A stretch of 64,000 bases of DNA, taken from NCBI RefSeq assembly GCF_002561455.1, contig NZ_NTUP01000014.1, positions 62,001 to 126,000 of the forward strand. Reading direction: 5' to 3'. The position numbers and the translations under genes were made by a program. The notes below the pieces were generated by a model. It made no database searches and was not told the DNA's origin. It saw nothing but the letters and a program-made list of their open reading frames with translations. Shown here in pieces: positions 43,294 through 52,717 of the stretch (positions are counted from its first letter, which is position 1; each line of letters opens with the position of its first letter). The DNA comes from Bacillus sp. AFS015802 (GTDB taxonomy: Bacteria > Bacillota > Bacilli > Bacillales > Bacillaceae_B).

Positions 43294-45810
43294 TTGTCAT
43301 CTAGATTAAGAAAAATGTTGTATAGTTTGATTGTTACTGTGTTTGTTTTTGGTAGCTTCATAGTTCCGGAGTCGGTGTTTGCCCAACAAATTTCGTCAGG
43401 GGTAAATCATCAAAAAGAAAGTGTCAATATTTCCGGAAATACGCATGTTGTAAATACATTGACGATGAATTTATCCGACCCTTATACAAAGGTTGAAGTG
43501 GGCTTACCTAACCCCATTAATTCGCTATCGACCGTTTCAGGCATGGCGAAGCGGAATACATATGAAAGCCACAAGGTGGTTGGGGGAGTCAACGCTTCAT
43601 TCTTTCATTGGGATAGCCGTTTACCAGCTTACCTCTTGGCTAAAGATGATAAGATTGTTAATCTGGGTGCTGTCTCCAGTTCTTATACTGATTTCATGTA
43701 CGCTCCTGCTGCATTTGGAATCAATGCTAAAGGTCAAGGCCAAATTGATCGTTACAATATGGGGATTACGATTTCTCACCATAATCAAACCTTCACTTTA
43801 TCGGGATTAAATCGTTCCAGAGAAGTGAATGAGAGTATACTGTTTACCCAAAGCTATAAATTTGATCATACTCGAATGAATCCATTCGGTATGGAAGTGG
43901 TTGTAACCGGTGTAAACAAGTCGGTTGACTATGATTTGAAATTTGGTGAAAAGGTAACAGGAAAGGTATCAAGCATTCGTCCTTATGGTCAGTCTACAAG
44001 TGCAACGATTCCTAAAGATGGCTTTGTTCTATCTGCTCATGGAGAAGATATTGATAAAATAAGAGATTTAAAGATAGGCGACGATGTTTCGTTATCCCTT
44101 AATGTTAATGATAAATGGAAAGATTCAGAGTTTATGTTGGCAAGCGGTCCTTTACTGGTTCAAAATGGACATGCAAAGTTATCCATAGATCCAACCAGTC
44201 CCCGTGTAACAGAGAGAGCTCCCCACACAGCCGTTGCGGTGGACTCTACTGGGAACAGAGTATTCTTCGTCACGGTGGATGGCCGTCAACCTGGATATAG
44301 TACAGGTATGAATCTGAAAGAATTCGCCAATTATCTAGTTAGTTTGGGAGCGAATTATGCTTTAAATCTGGATGGTGGCGGATCTACAACAATGGTCACA
44401 AGGAAAGTTGGTGATGAGTTTGCTTCATTAACGAACTCACCTTCCGATGGATTTGAGCGATCCGTTTCAGCCATTCTGCAAGCTGTGAGCACTGCTCCAC
44501 AAGGAAACCCAACCATAATGAAAGCCCATCAGGTAAAAGAGGGATTAATTGGTTTAGGTGCTTCGGCAGATTTCAAAATTGATTATATCCTTGACCAATA
44601 CTACAATCGATTAACGATCGATGAAAGCAAAATGGAACTCTCTGTAGAGGGAAATATTGGTGAAATAGAAAATGGGAAGTTTGTCGGGACGAAAGCAGGC
44701 AAAGGATATGTAGTCGTTCGTTATGGAAATGCATCAACCAAGTTGCCTGTGACTGTAGTGGATGAAGTAGGGAGGCTCTCAGTGAAAGTAAATTCTATCC
44801 GTTTGATCCCTGGAGATCGTCAGAAATTAGATGTCAATGCCGTTTCAACCAGTGGTCAACCACTGATATTTGATGATAGTAAAGTTCAATGGACCGTAGA
44901 GGGGAATATAGGAAAGGTTGAAAACAGTGTGTTTATTGCAGGCGACAAGGAAAGTAGCGGTAAACTAATCGCTACTTTCGGAAGTCAGTCGGTTGAGGTA
45001 CCTGTCAGAGTATCACCACATCCTGAAATATTGCATAGCCTGAACAACTTAACGAACCTTTCTACAGAAAATATTCGTGCAACTTCAAAGTTGAAGACAG
45101 ACACAGTGTTACAAGAAAAGGAAAATGGTGCTTCATTGAAGTTTAGATATAACTTCTCTGAAACACAATCAGGTGTAGCTGCTTCTTATATTAATTTTAA
45201 GGATCCTTTAAAGATCAGCGGGAAACCAACCAAAATCGGTATGTGGGTATACGGAGATGGTGAAGGGCACTGGTTAAGAGGGAAGGTAAAGGATGCATCT
45301 GCTAAGGAGCATACAATTGACTTCACAGGTTACGGAGATTTAAATTGGTTTGGATGGAAGTATGTTGAAGCACAAGTTCCTTCTCAGATAGCTTATCCGA
45401 TCACTTTAAGTCAAGTGTATCTTGCTGAGCCGGATGATAGCAACAAAGGATCAGGGTTCATCTATTTAGATAAGCTGCAAGCAGTCTATTCTAATATGAA
45501 AGAAGAAGCTTTCTCTTCTTCAGACAATCCGAAGATCGTCGATGATCATAAAAAGTGGACCGTTAAGTTTAATATTCCAATGTCCAAGACATGGATTAAT
45601 AATCAAACCATCTATGTTGAAGATCAAATGGGTGTTAGAGTACCTGTAAAAGTAACGTTGTCCGACAATGGCAAGTCAGCAGAAGTACTGGCCCCTGTGG
45701 CAGGATACGTGACAGGTAAAGAATATCGGCTAGTCGTAACTCGTTATGCAAAATCGACAAAGAACCTATTAATGGACAAGGATTCCATCACGCCGTTCAA
45801 AATAAAATAA
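43294..45810 (+). CDS. Secreted NagPA-type phosphodiester glycosidase
   Basis: TTG start behind AAGGAG. 838 residues: signal peptide (about 1-30), a phosphodiester glycosidase (NagPA) domain (about 85-405) with 'VVGGVNASFFHW', 'LASGPLLVQNGHAKL', 'TAVAVDSTGNRVFFVTVDGR' and 'LNLDGGGSTTMV', two Ig-like/Big domains (about 420-580; 'SVEGNIGEIENGKF', 'TVEGNIGKVENSVF'), a carbohydrate-binding-like beta domain (about 590-730), and a C-terminal SLAP/Big-like tail. The family cuts sugar-1-phosphodiester bonds, as in wall teichoic acid-like polymers. It has no SLH domain, so it must be released or held by its beta domains. It faces slaP across a terminator. Confidence 0.88.
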   Translation: MSSRLRKMLYSLIVTVFVFGSFIVPESVFAQQISSGVNHQKESVNISGNTHVVNTLTMNLSDPYTKVEVGLPNPINSLSTVSGMAKRNTYESHKVVGGVNASFFHWDSRLPAYLLAKDDKIVNLGAVSSSYTDFMYAPAAFGINAKGQGQIDRYNMGITISHHNQTFTLSGLNRSREVNESILFTQSYKFDHTRMNPFGMEVVVTGVNKSVDYDLKFGEKVTGKVSSIRPYGQSTSATIPKDGFVLSAHGEDIDKIRDLKIGDDVSLSLNVNDKWKDSEFMLASGPLLVQNGHAKLSIDPTSPRVTERAPHTAVAVDSTGNRVFFVTVDGRQPGYSTGMNLKEFANYLVSLGANYALNLDGGGSTTMVTRKVGDEFASLTNSPSDGFERSVSAILQAVSTAPQGNPTIMKAHQVKEGLIGLGASADFKIDYILDQYYNRLTIDESKMELSVEGNIGEIENGKFVGTKAGKGYVVVRYGNASTKLPVTVVDEVGRLSVKVNSIRLIPGDRQKLDVNAVSTSGQPLIFDDSKVQWTVEGNIGKVENSVFIAGDKESSGKLIATFGSQSVEVPVRVSPHPEILHSLNNLTNLSTENIRATSKLKTDTVLQEKENGASLKFRYNFSETQSGVAASYINFKDPLKISGKPTKIGMWVYGDGEGHWLRGKVKDASAKEHTIDFTGYGDLNWFGWKYVEAQVPSQIAYPITLSQVYLAEPDDSNKGSGFIYLDKLQAVYSNMKEEAFSSSDNPKIVDDHKKWTVKFNIPMSKTWINNQTIYVEDQMGVRVPVKVTLSDNGKSAEVLAPVAGYVTGKEYRLVVTRYAKSTKNLLMDKDSITPFKIK

Positions 45811-45819
45811 TCATCAATA

Positions 45820-45857
45820 GAAGAAGGTCCCGTTGGCTCGGGACCTTCTTCTTTGGT
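45820..45857. terminator. Bidirectional terminator between convergent genes
   Basis: Perfect 13-bp stem GAAGAAGGTCCCG (45820-45832) with CGGGACCTTCTTC (45839-45851), loop TTGGCT, shared by the NagPA gene and the secA2-slaP pair. Confidence 0.9.
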
Positions 45858-45858
45858 T

Positions 45859-46764
45859 TTAATGAGTATTTTGGACGGGACGTACCAACCATTTTGATAA
45901 GTTCGGGTGCTCTTTCTTCAGCAACTCTTTTTGAAAGATAAATGTCCATGGTTTAGACGTGTTGGCTTGAACTTCAAGTTCATTTAATTTAAATGCACCT
46001 TGAGCGATGACCTCTTGCTCTGCGTCAAGAACTTCTAGAGGAAGCTGGTGAAGTTGAATGGACCTTGGATTACCATTTCTGAATAGAACGGTCGTCGATA
46101 GATCCCCGTTTTCTGTCAACTTTGCTTGAACGCCCATGATATTGAATTCCTTTGACTTTAATCTAGGCAGGTTAGACACGAGCGTAGCGAGCTTCTCTTT
46201 TTCGCTTTGTGGCAATTGCTCGTCCCACGATTTATCTAAATCGAGTCTATGAGGCTGCATAGAACTGATATTGAAAGCAAGGGACCAGCCTTCAGAAGGA
46301 ACTTCTCTTGTTACCAGAGCCTCCTTCTCAAAGATAAACATCCACGGCCGACTGCTTCTTCCTGGGATTTTTCCTAATAGAGAAAGATCAAATTCTTTTC
46401 TGGCAACGACGTTTTTATCTGCATCGAACAAGAGGAGTTCAATCTTTTCTAAACTGATTGCTTGTGAAAGGCTATTGCGTACAAAGGCAGTAACGTTAAA
46501 AGCTTCGCCTTCTTTTTCTATTTCGACACCAGCCAAAGAAATTTGATTTGGTTTTAAGGGTTGTAAATCGTTATTCAGAAAACGAAATACGTATTCTTTC
46601 TCTTTCGGCAAGTTCCAATCAGGATGGATTGATAATTCCGTCATGACCTCTTCAGTGCGAGAATGGTCTTGTGACTCATTCAGTAGCTCTCCGGAAGCTA
46701 CTGAGCTATCTGCTCCGGTTTTCTTTATTTGATCTGCCGTTTTCTTTTTGAAAAATGGAAACAT
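45859..46764 (-). CDS. slaP: S-layer assembly protein SlaP (accessory Sec system)
   Basis: 301 residues without signal peptide, beginning 'MFPFFKKKTADQI'. It holds two related repeats of about 100 residues (about 55-150 and 190-290): 'ISLAGVEIEKEGEAFNVT' pairs with 'FNIMGVQAKLTENGDLST', and 'RPWMFIFEKEAL' with 'KPWTFIFQKELL'. This duplicated layout and the place right behind secA2 are those of the Bacillus anthracis SlaP family, a cytoplasmic or membrane-side factor needed together with SecA2 for efficient S-layer protein export. The start lies 4 bases after the secA2 stop, and its ribosome binding site AAAGGAG is inside the end of secA2, so they are translated as one unit. Confidence 0.9.
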   Translation of the reverse strand: MFPFFKKKTADQIKKTGADSSVASGELLNESQDHSRTEEVMTELSIHPDWNLPKEKEYVFRFLNNDLQPLKPNQISLAGVEIEKEGEAFNVTAFVRNSLSQAISLEKIELLLFDADKNVVARKEFDLSLLGKIPGRSSRPWMFIFEKEALVTREVPSEGWSLAFNISSMQPHRLDLDKSWDEQLPQSEKEKLATLVSNLPRLKSKEFNIMGVQAKLTENGDLSTTVLFRNGNPRSIQLHQLPLEVLDAEQEVIAQGAFKLNELEVQANTSKPWTFIFQKELLKKEHPNLSKWLVRPVQNTH

Positions 46765-46768
46765 GCTT

Positions 46769-49135
46769 TCACTCCTTTTCCTGTTGATTATCCGTTGTAA
46801 GGTTTTTCAGAAGACCCATACATTCAGTAGAAATATTCTTCTCCAGTGAGTAGAACATATCTGAGAATAATTCCAAGCCTTCCCTTGCGTAAATCCTCAT
46901 TGGATCTTCTTGTTGATACGATCTTAACCCAATTCCTTCTTTTAGACGTGTCATACTTTCAATATGCTTAATCCAATGATGATCGATGAAGCTGATCATG
47001 ACTTGGGAAAGAGTGTTGGAAAGCTTTTGATCTTCATCGAAATCATCGATGAACGTCAATGTGTCATTAAGACAAGGCGTGACTAATTTATCGATCTCTT
47101 TACGGTCTTCTATTTCCATTGGTAAAATGACTTTTTCTGTGAAGAGTTGGTTGGTTAAGACACTCAATTTATCAATTCTCCATTCTACAGGGAGAAGCTC
47201 TTCTGAACATGTTCTGTCGAGCGTGTTTTGATAGGTGCTCTGAACCATGGCTTTTAATGTATGAAGAAGGTTTTCACCAGCAAGAGCCTTTTCTCTTAAT
47301 TCGTATAATACACTCCGCTGTTCGTTAATGACGTCATCCAGCTTTAAATTATACTCACGCATGGAGTAGTTGGCTCCTTCTACAATGCGTTGGGTACGTT
47401 CAACAAATTCATGTATAGCTTTATTCTCCACTAATCCATCCGAATTGACTTTTAGTTTCTTGTTGAGCTTTTCCAGGTCATCTTTGGCGAAGCGTCGGAA
47501 CATATCATCTTCTAATGAGATGAAAAATTGGCTGGAGCCAGGGTCACCCTGACGTCCGGAACGGCCGCGCAATTGGTTATCTATGCGACGGCTTTCATGT
47601 TTCTCAGTCCCTAGTACATGCAGACCGCCAAGCTGTGCAACGCCTTCACCAAGGATGATATCGGTGCCGCGACCGGCCATATTTGTTGCAATGGTAATTT
47701 GTCCCCGTTGGCCTGCATTTGAGATTAAGCGGACTTCCTGTTCAACACTTTTCGCATTTAATAATTCATACTTAAGCCGGGATTTATCCAATACTTTAGC
47801 CACTTTTTCGGACTGAAGGATGGAGGTGGTCCCGATCAGTATCGGTTGACCCGTACGGTGACGCTCTGTTACTTCGTCGAGCATCGCATCGTATTTCTGC
47901 TGAGTCGTCTGATATACCCGGTCCTGCATATCGACTCTAATTTTGGGACGATTGGTTGGGATGGATATTACCTGCATATTATAAACGTCCCGAAATTCTT
48001 TTTCTTCCGTTTTCGCCGTTCCCGTCATCCCTGATAGCATGGGGTACATTCTGTAATAGTTTTGAATAGTAATTTGTGCCTGTGTCTTGTTTTCCTGGGT
48101 GATTTCTAAACCTTCTTTAGCTTCGAGTGCCTGATGAAGTCCATCACTTAAGGTCCGTCCCTCCATGACACGTCCGGTAAACATGTCAACGAGCTGGATT
48201 TTACCTTCTTGCACGATATAGTCTACATCACGCTCAAACATCACATGAGCGCGGACAGCTTGAATCACGTAGTGGTAGAGGGTTTGATGTTCGAGTTCAT
48301 AAAGATTGTCGACTCCGAACGCTTTTTCTACCTTACTGATACCGATCTCGGTTAGACTGGTGGATTTCGTTTCTTCATCAAAATCGTAATCAGTTTCACG
48401 CTCGAACCGTTTGGCCAACTTTGCCGCAATATAGTGAAGGTCCGCACTGGCTGACATCTTCCCTGCAATGATTAGAGGTGTCTTCGCTTCATCAATCAGG
48501 ACACTGTCAATTTCATCAATAATGGCATAATGAAAAGGCCTTTGAACTTTGTCTTCATTTTTACGCGCCATGTTGTCCCGTAAAAAATCAAACCCGAATT
48601 CAACTCCGACTCCATATGTAATATCCGCATTATAAGCTGCTTTCTTAAGACCCGGATCCATCATTGGGAGATTCAATCCAACTGTCAGTCCCAGAAACTC
48701 ATGTATACGACCGATTTGCTCACGATCCCGCTTGGCAAGGTACTCATTCACGGTAATAACATGAACACCTTTTCCTTCAAGTGCGCGAAGATAAGAGGAG
48801 AGGGAAGCTACAAGTGTTTTACCTTCTCCGGTAGCCATTTCAGATATATTACCTTCAGCGAGAACCAGCCCCCCAATTAACTGGACATCATAATGTCTCA
48901 TCCCAAGAACCCGTTTAGAGGCTTCGCGAACTACAGCGAACGCATCCGTCGTAATATCTTCAAGAGAATTACCTGAGAGGAGTTGTTCCTTAAAGGATTC
49001 AGTCATCCCCCTTAATTGTTCGTCTGAATACTCTGCATAGGTTTCTTCCATTGTATTTATTTTTTCTACTTGTTTATGATATTTTTTTAATTGGCGTTCA
49101 GATTGATTTGCTGCCTTTTTTAAAAGTTTAATCAT
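46769..49135 (-). CDS. secA2: Accessory Sec translocase ATPase SecA2
   Basis: 788 residues with Walker A 'MATGEGKTLVASLS' (about 100), the DEAD-type box 'AIIDEIDSVLIDEAKTPL' (about 205), the SecA central motif 'LSGMTGTAKTEEKEFRDVY' (about 365), 'ATNMAGRGTDIILGEG' (about 490) and 'NQLRGRSGRQGDPGSSQFF' (about 525). It is shorter than housekeeping SecA (about 840) and lacks the C-terminal zinc-binding tail, as SecA2 proteins do. It drives a subset of exported proteins through SecYEG; with SlaP next to it, S-layer proteins are the expected clients. It is the first gene of the secA2-slaP operon. Confidence 0.94.
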   Translation of the reverse strand: MIKLLKKAANQSERQLKKYHKQVEKINTMEETYAEYSDEQLRGMTESFKEQLLSGNSLEDITTDAFAVVREASKRVLGMRHYDVQLIGGLVLAEGNISEMATGEGKTLVASLSSYLRALEGKGVHVITVNEYLAKRDREQIGRIHEFLGLTVGLNLPMMDPGLKKAAYNADITYGVGVEFGFDFLRDNMARKNEDKVQRPFHYAIIDEIDSVLIDEAKTPLIIAGKMSASADLHYIAAKLAKRFERETDYDFDEETKSTSLTEIGISKVEKAFGVDNLYELEHQTLYHYVIQAVRAHVMFERDVDYIVQEGKIQLVDMFTGRVMEGRTLSDGLHQALEAKEGLEITQENKTQAQITIQNYYRMYPMLSGMTGTAKTEEKEFRDVYNMQVISIPTNRPKIRVDMQDRVYQTTQQKYDAMLDEVTERHRTGQPILIGTTSILQSEKVAKVLDKSRLKYELLNAKSVEQEVRLISNAGQRGQITIATNMAGRGTDIILGEGVAQLGGLHVLGTEKHESRRIDNQLRGRSGRQGDPGSSQFFISLEDDMFRRFAKDDLEKLNKKLKVNSDGLVENKAIHEFVERTQRIVEGANYSMREYNLKLDDVINEQRSVLYELREKALAGENLLHTLKAMVQSTYQNTLDRTCSEELLPVEWRIDKLSVLTNQLFTEKVILPMEIEDRKEIDKLVTPCLNDTLTFIDDFDEDQKLSNTLSQVMISFIDHHWIKHIESMTRLKEGIGLRSYQQEDPMRIYAREGLELFSDMFYSLEKNISTECMGLLKNLTTDNQQEKE

Positions 49136-49495
49136 TGATATTTTCTCTCCTTAACCAGTTCCATAGATATGTACGCCATCATTAGTTAATCTTATCAAAA
49201 TTGAGAAAAAAAGACTACTAGCTTGAAAAATTAGCAAAATTATGCAACTTTTACGTGATGTTTGTCGTCTTATTATAGAAGGGTATAACAAGGATATACC
49301 ATCATACTTTCGGCTCTTTTGGTATAGTCGTAGAAATTTAGTATATGAAACAAGGAGACTAAGTGGTATAATCATTTTTGGATTTGCTTTACTGAATAAT
49401 GAAAATGACTGAATCCGAAGAGATGGTTCAATTAGATATAAATAACAATATGAAATGATCCTTTTTTGGATATGATATCATTAAGGAGGTACTAC
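49136..49495. other. Divergent promoter region between secA2 and tagO
   Basis: No gene is supported here. A TGGTATAAT extended -10 lies at 49363-49371 toward tagO. The 74-codon open frame on the minus strand has no ribosome binding site. Confidence 0.45.
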
Positions 49496-50545
49496 ATGGT
49501 TTACTTAACCTTGTTTATATGCTTTATTGCCTCGATTATTCTTACACCATTAGTAAAAATGCTTGCGTTTAAAATCGGAGCAACTGATCGACCCAATCAA
49601 CGAAAAGTACATCAAAAAATCATGCCTCGTCTTGGCGGATTAGCCATATTTTTAAGCTTTGTATTAGGAGTTATTATCCTGCAACCTGAGAATGTTTATT
49701 CAACGGCCATTTTGGCAGGTGCTGCCATAATAGTCGTGACAGGTATGTTGGATGATATGATTGAGCTTTCAGCCAAATATAAGCTTTTAGGTCAAATTAT
49801 TGCAGCCCTATTGGTAGTTGTATGGGGCGGTGCTCAGGTAGAATTTATTAACTTGCCATTTGGCGGTCAAATTGAATTCGGTTTTATGAGTATTCCCTTA
49901 ACCATTATCTGGATTGTAGGGGTGACCAACGCAATTAATCTAATTGACGGCCTGGATGGTTTGGCGGCTGGAGTTTCCTCCATTGCACTCATCACCATCG
50001 CTGGTATGGCTGTTATTATGGGAGATACATTTGTAGCTGTTATGGCATCAATCCTTCTTGTTAGTACAATCGGATTTTTATTTTATAATTTTCACCCTGC
50101 GAAGATATTCATGGGAGATACAGGGGCTCTGTTCTTAGGTTATATGATTTCTGTTCTGGCTTTACTTGGCTTTAAGAACATTACAGTTGTGTCCTTAATC
50201 ATTCCGGTTATTATCTTAGGTGTTCCGATTTCAGATACGTTCTACGCGATCATTAGACGATTTGTTAACAAGCAACCTTTATCCGCTCCAGACAAATCAC
50301 ATTTGCATCACTGTTTATTACGAATGGGATACTCACATAAGCAAACTGTATTAATTATTTACGCAATTGCAGCCCTATTCGGTCTTGCGGCACTTATCTT
50401 CTCCCAATCAACGGTTTGGGGGTCACTCATTTTCATTGCCGTCCTATTATTCGCTATTCAGATCTTTGTTGAAAGTATCGGGCTTATAGGAAATGACCAC
50501 CAGCCTTTACTGAAATTCATGAAAACAAAACGAAACAACAGTTAA
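49496..50545 (+). CDS. tagO: UDP-GlcNAc:undecaprenyl-phosphate GlcNAc-1-phosphate transferase TagO
   Basis: The ATG at 49496 follows AAGGAGG by 6 bases and is preferred over the open frame from 49466. 349 residues, 10-11 membrane segments, with the MraY/WecA family landmarks: 'DRPNQRKVHQKIMPRLGG' near residue 30, 'GMLDDMIELSAKYKLLGQ' near 85 with the metal-binding Asp pair, 'NAINLIDGLDGLAAGVS' near 145, 'FMGDTGALFLGYM' near 205 and 'PDKSHLHHCLLRMGYSHKQ' near 265. It starts wall teichoic acid and other lipid-linked polymers by making undecaprenyl-diphospho-GlcNAc, the acceptor for the TagA-type enzyme at 23736. Two hairpins follow it. Confidence 0.95.
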   Translation: MVYLTLFICFIASIILTPLVKMLAFKIGATDRPNQRKVHQKIMPRLGGLAIFLSFVLGVIILQPENVYSTAILAGAAIIVVTGMLDDMIELSAKYKLLGQIIAALLVVVWGGAQVEFINLPFGGQIEFGFMSIPLTIIWIVGVTNAINLIDGLDGLAAGVSSIALITIAGMAVIMGDTFVAVMASILLVSTIGFLFYNFHPAKIFMGDTGALFLGYMISVLALLGFKNITVVSLIIPVIILGVPISDTFYAIIRRFVNKQPLSAPDKSHLHHCLLRMGYSHKQTVLIIYAIAALFGLAALIFSQSTVWGSLIFIAVLLFAIQIFVESIGLIGNDHQPLLKFMKTKRNNS

Positions 50546-50551
50546 GATAAA

Positions 50552-50590
50552 AATCGGGTTCAAATTTGAACCTGGTTTTTTTATTTTTTG
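50552..50590 (+). terminator. Terminator of tagO
   Basis: Palindromic stem GGTTCAAATTTGAACC (50557-50572) followed by a long T-rich tract. Confidence 0.8.
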
Positions 50591-50627
50591 TTTCATCTAA
50601 ACATATTATTCTTGATGTTCCGTGAAT

Positions 50628-50670
50628 AAAAGAAGAAGACCGTTTAGAATAGTCTAAACGGTCTTCTTCT
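50628..50670 (-). terminator. Terminator of tagU
   Basis: Perfect 18-bp stem (50631-50648 with 50653-50670), loop ATAG; on the minus strand it is followed by TTTATT, 15 bases after the LCP gene stop. Confidence 0.85.
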
Positions 50671-50684
50671 TCATTACCAGTTGA

Positions 50685-51683
50685 TTAATCCATTGAAACA
50701 TCTTCTTTAATTTCTAAATGATGCTTTAATGTTTCGCTGACTTTATCTAATTCTTCTTCATCCAACGACCAGTAGTATGTACCATCAATATACTCGTCTT
50801 CACCTGCGAGGGATAAAGTTTCCAAATCAAGCTTTCCATTTAAACCATAACTAGTAAGAGACTTCATCTCTTCAAAAGTCATATTGGTTTCCATATTATT
50901 CCCTATAGCTTCTATGATGTCGTCGTACTTGGAAACAGAATTGGCTGATACTGCTCTTTTCATAACTGCTTTAATTATCTCTTGCTGTCTTTTTCCGCGT
51001 TCAATATCGTTATCTTGTTTACGAGTGCGAGCAAGAGCGAGTGCTTCTTCTCCGTTCAGTTTTTGATAGCCAGGTTGCAGATGGATAGCCCTATTATTAT
51101 CTTCGGCATCTTTTTCATATAGTTCATAAGGAACGTCCACTTTAATTCCATCCAGGGCATCTATCACATCCATGAAAGCGTAAAAATTCATCTTCACATA
51201 ATAGTCCACTGGAATATCTATAGTTTCTTCGACTGTCTCAATGGTTGCTTTGGGACCACCGAAGTAGTGAGCATGGTTGATTTTGGTTTCGTAGCCGACC
51301 TCAGGAATATAAACATATGAATCTCGAGGGATGCTAACAAGTTTTACTGTTTTTTCTTTTTCATTTAATGTGGCAAGCATAAGTGCATCGGATCTCGTTT
51401 TCTCTCCAAAATCCCGGCTATCACTACCATCAACACCAATAAAGAGTACAGATACGTTATCATTTTTGGGATCCACAGCTTTTTCACGTTTTTCTGATTT
51501 TTTCCTTCCATCAAGATCTTGGTATGAGCTCGAGAATACCGTCTCTGCTTTTTTGTACAAGTAAGCACCATACCCTGCAGCTGAAAATGCAATGAGTAAC
51601 ATAGGAAGGATGAGGAAAAAAACAACTCTTCTTCGTCGTTTTTTCCGTTTAACTGTTCTCTTATAGTCTCTGTCTATGGGCAT
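50685..51683 (-). CDS. tagU: LytR-CpsA-Psr family polymer ligase TagU
   Basis: The ATG at 51683, about 11 bases after AAAGGAG, is preferred over the open frame from 51743. 332 residues: basic start 'KRTVKRKKRRRR', one membrane segment (about 22-44), then the LCP domain with 'NVSVLFIGVDGSDSRDFGEK', 'TRSDALMLATLN', 'KLVSIPRDSYVYIP', 'KINHAHYFGG' and 'ALALARTRKQDNDIERGKRQ'. The Arg and Asp residues that bind the lipid diphosphate and magnesium are all visible. LCP proteins move lipid-linked wall polymers onto peptidoglycan at the outer membrane face. In this window it is the candidate for attaching the polymer that SLH proteins bind. Confidence 0.93.
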   Translation of the reverse strand: MPIDRDYKRTVKRKKRRRRVVFFLILPMLLIAFSAAGYGAYLYKKAETVFSSSYQDLDGRKKSEKREKAVDPKNDNVSVLFIGVDGSDSRDFGEKTRSDALMLATLNEKEKTVKLVSIPRDSYVYIPEVGYETKINHAHYFGGPKATIETVEETIDIPVDYYVKMNFYAFMDVIDALDGIKVDVPYELYEKDAEDNNRAIHLQPGYQKLNGEEALALARTRKQDNDIERGKRQQEIIKAVMKRAVSANSVSKYDDIIEAIGNNMETNMTFEEMKSLTSYGLNGKLDLETLSLAGEDEYIDGTYYWSLDEEELDKVSETLKHHLEIKEDVSMD

Positions 51684-51836
51684 AAAAATAAAAACTCCTT
51701 TATGATCGTTAGGTGGTCTTGAAATAGATATGTAAGCATTCAAAAAATTATTGAATCCCTTAAAATTCGACGAAATATACCAAATATTATTTTACTATGT
51801 AACTAATCAATCGTAAAATGAAATTTTCATTACAGG

Positions 51837-51873
51837 TGAGGGACGGACCTCCAAAACGGAGGTCCGTCCCTCA
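51837..51873. repeat. Inverted repeat with TGAGGGACGGACCTCC arms
   Basis: Perfect 16-bp arms (51837-51852 with 51858-51873) around AAAAC. The GAGGGACGGACCT core recurs at 58922 and, as another inverted pair, at 59016-59105. It follows yvyE but has no T run on that strand, so it is a dispersed repeat and not a normal terminator. Confidence 0.85.
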
Positions 51874-51881
51874 GTGAAGAC

Positions 51882-52520
51882 CTACAATGCTTCCTCCAGG
51901 TACTCAATATACCCCTCGGAAATCTCACCCTGCCCATTGGTAAGCTCCGTCATCCAATCTATAAACTGATCCTTAGACGCTTCCTCTACGTACACTTCAA
52001 CCTCAACAGCATCTAGGTAATGAATGTCTTTCAGTTGATAATGAGATGATCTCACTTCATTCTCAACCTTACCCAGCCACGTATAATCGATTTTGGTCTT
52101 CATCACCCGCATCAGACGTCTCTCGACAATCCCCGTTGCATTCAGCCCTTCAGAGACAGCCCGTCCATACGCACGGATCAGCCCGCCTGCACCAAGCTTG
52201 ATACCGCCGAAATAACGTGTTACCACGACGACCGTGTCTTTCAAGTTTCGTTTCTTTAACACCTCAAGCATGGGAACCCCGGCTGTACCGCTCGGCTCGC
52301 CGTCATCATTCGCTTTTTGGATCAGATTATGTTCACCGATCATATAAGCAGAACAGTTATGATTGGCATCATGATGCTTTTTCTTTATAGAAGCAATGAA
52401 TTCCTGTGCTTCTTCTTCTGTTTCAACTCGCTCTATATAAGTGATAAATCTGGAGCGTTCGATATTGATTTCATGTTCTCCGAAACCCTTGACTGTATTA
52501 TAGTAATGTAGCAAAATCAT
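51882..52520 (-). CDS. yvyE: YigZ/IMPACT family protein YvyE
   Basis: About 213 residues from the ATG at 52520; the frame is open to a GTG at 52532, and a TTG at 52514 has the best distance from AGGAG, so the exact start is open. IMPACT/UPF0029 N-terminal domain with 'NCSAYMIGEHNLIQKANDDG', 'EPSGTAGVPMLEVL' and 'VVVVTRYFGGIKLGAGGLI', then a small ferredoxin-like C-terminal domain (DUF1949). The family's biochemical role in bacteria is not settled; links to translation control come from the eukaryotic relatives. Its place between tagU and degS is the one it has in Bacillus subtilis. Confidence 0.92.
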   Translation of the reverse strand: MILLHYYNTVKGFGEHEINIERSRFITYIERVETEEEAQEFIASIKKKHHDANHNCSAYMIGEHNLIQKANDDGEPSGTAGVPMLEVLKKRNLKDTVVVVTRYFGGIKLGAGGLIRAYGRAVSEGLNATGIVERRLMRVMKTKIDYTWLGKVENEVRSSHYQLKDIHYLDAVEVEVYVEEASKDQFIDWMTELTNGQGEISEGYIEYLEEAL

Positions 52521-52532
52521 GTCTCCTTTCAC

Positions 52533-52553
52533 TTTGTCGCAACTTGCGACAAA
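52533..52553. promoter_or_regulatory. Near-perfect palindrome upstream of yvyE
   Basis: Arms TTTGTCGCAA (52533-52542) and TTGCGACAAA (52544-52553) around a single C. It lies 13 bases upstream of the preferred yvyE start, overlapping the alternative GTG, so it could be an operator for yvyE or a transcript hairpin hiding its ribosome binding site. Confidence 0.6.
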
Positions 52554-52708
52554 ATACGCGCTTTTATCCTAATACTACTATATATAAAAATGATGAAGAA
52601 TGCACAATTTGGAAACTGCAAGGGGTATTTTGTCAGGCAAAAACTGGTTCTCCATGAAATAATGGTAATACAATGTAATCAAACTTTAATCTCCGACAAT
52701 ATGTGACA

Positions 52709-52717
52709 TGGTATAAT
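52709..52717 (+). promoter_or_regulatory. Extended -10 promoter candidate for degS
   Basis: TGGTATAAT (52709-52717) without a good -35. A start near 52724 would give a leader of about 320 bases before degS. In the leader, 10-bp arms GTAATACTTC (52729-52738) and GAAGTATTAC (52829-52838) can pair around a 90-base loop. I see no T-box or known riboswitch motif. Confidence 0.45.

Noticed and set aside
49151-49375. 74-codon minus-strand open frame upstream of secA2
   Set aside because: No ribosome binding site and no recognisable product; overlaps the tagO promoter region.
51837-51873. Inverted repeat after yvyE as an ordinary terminator
   Set aside because: No T run follows on the yvyE strand, and the same arms occur elsewhere as a repeat family.
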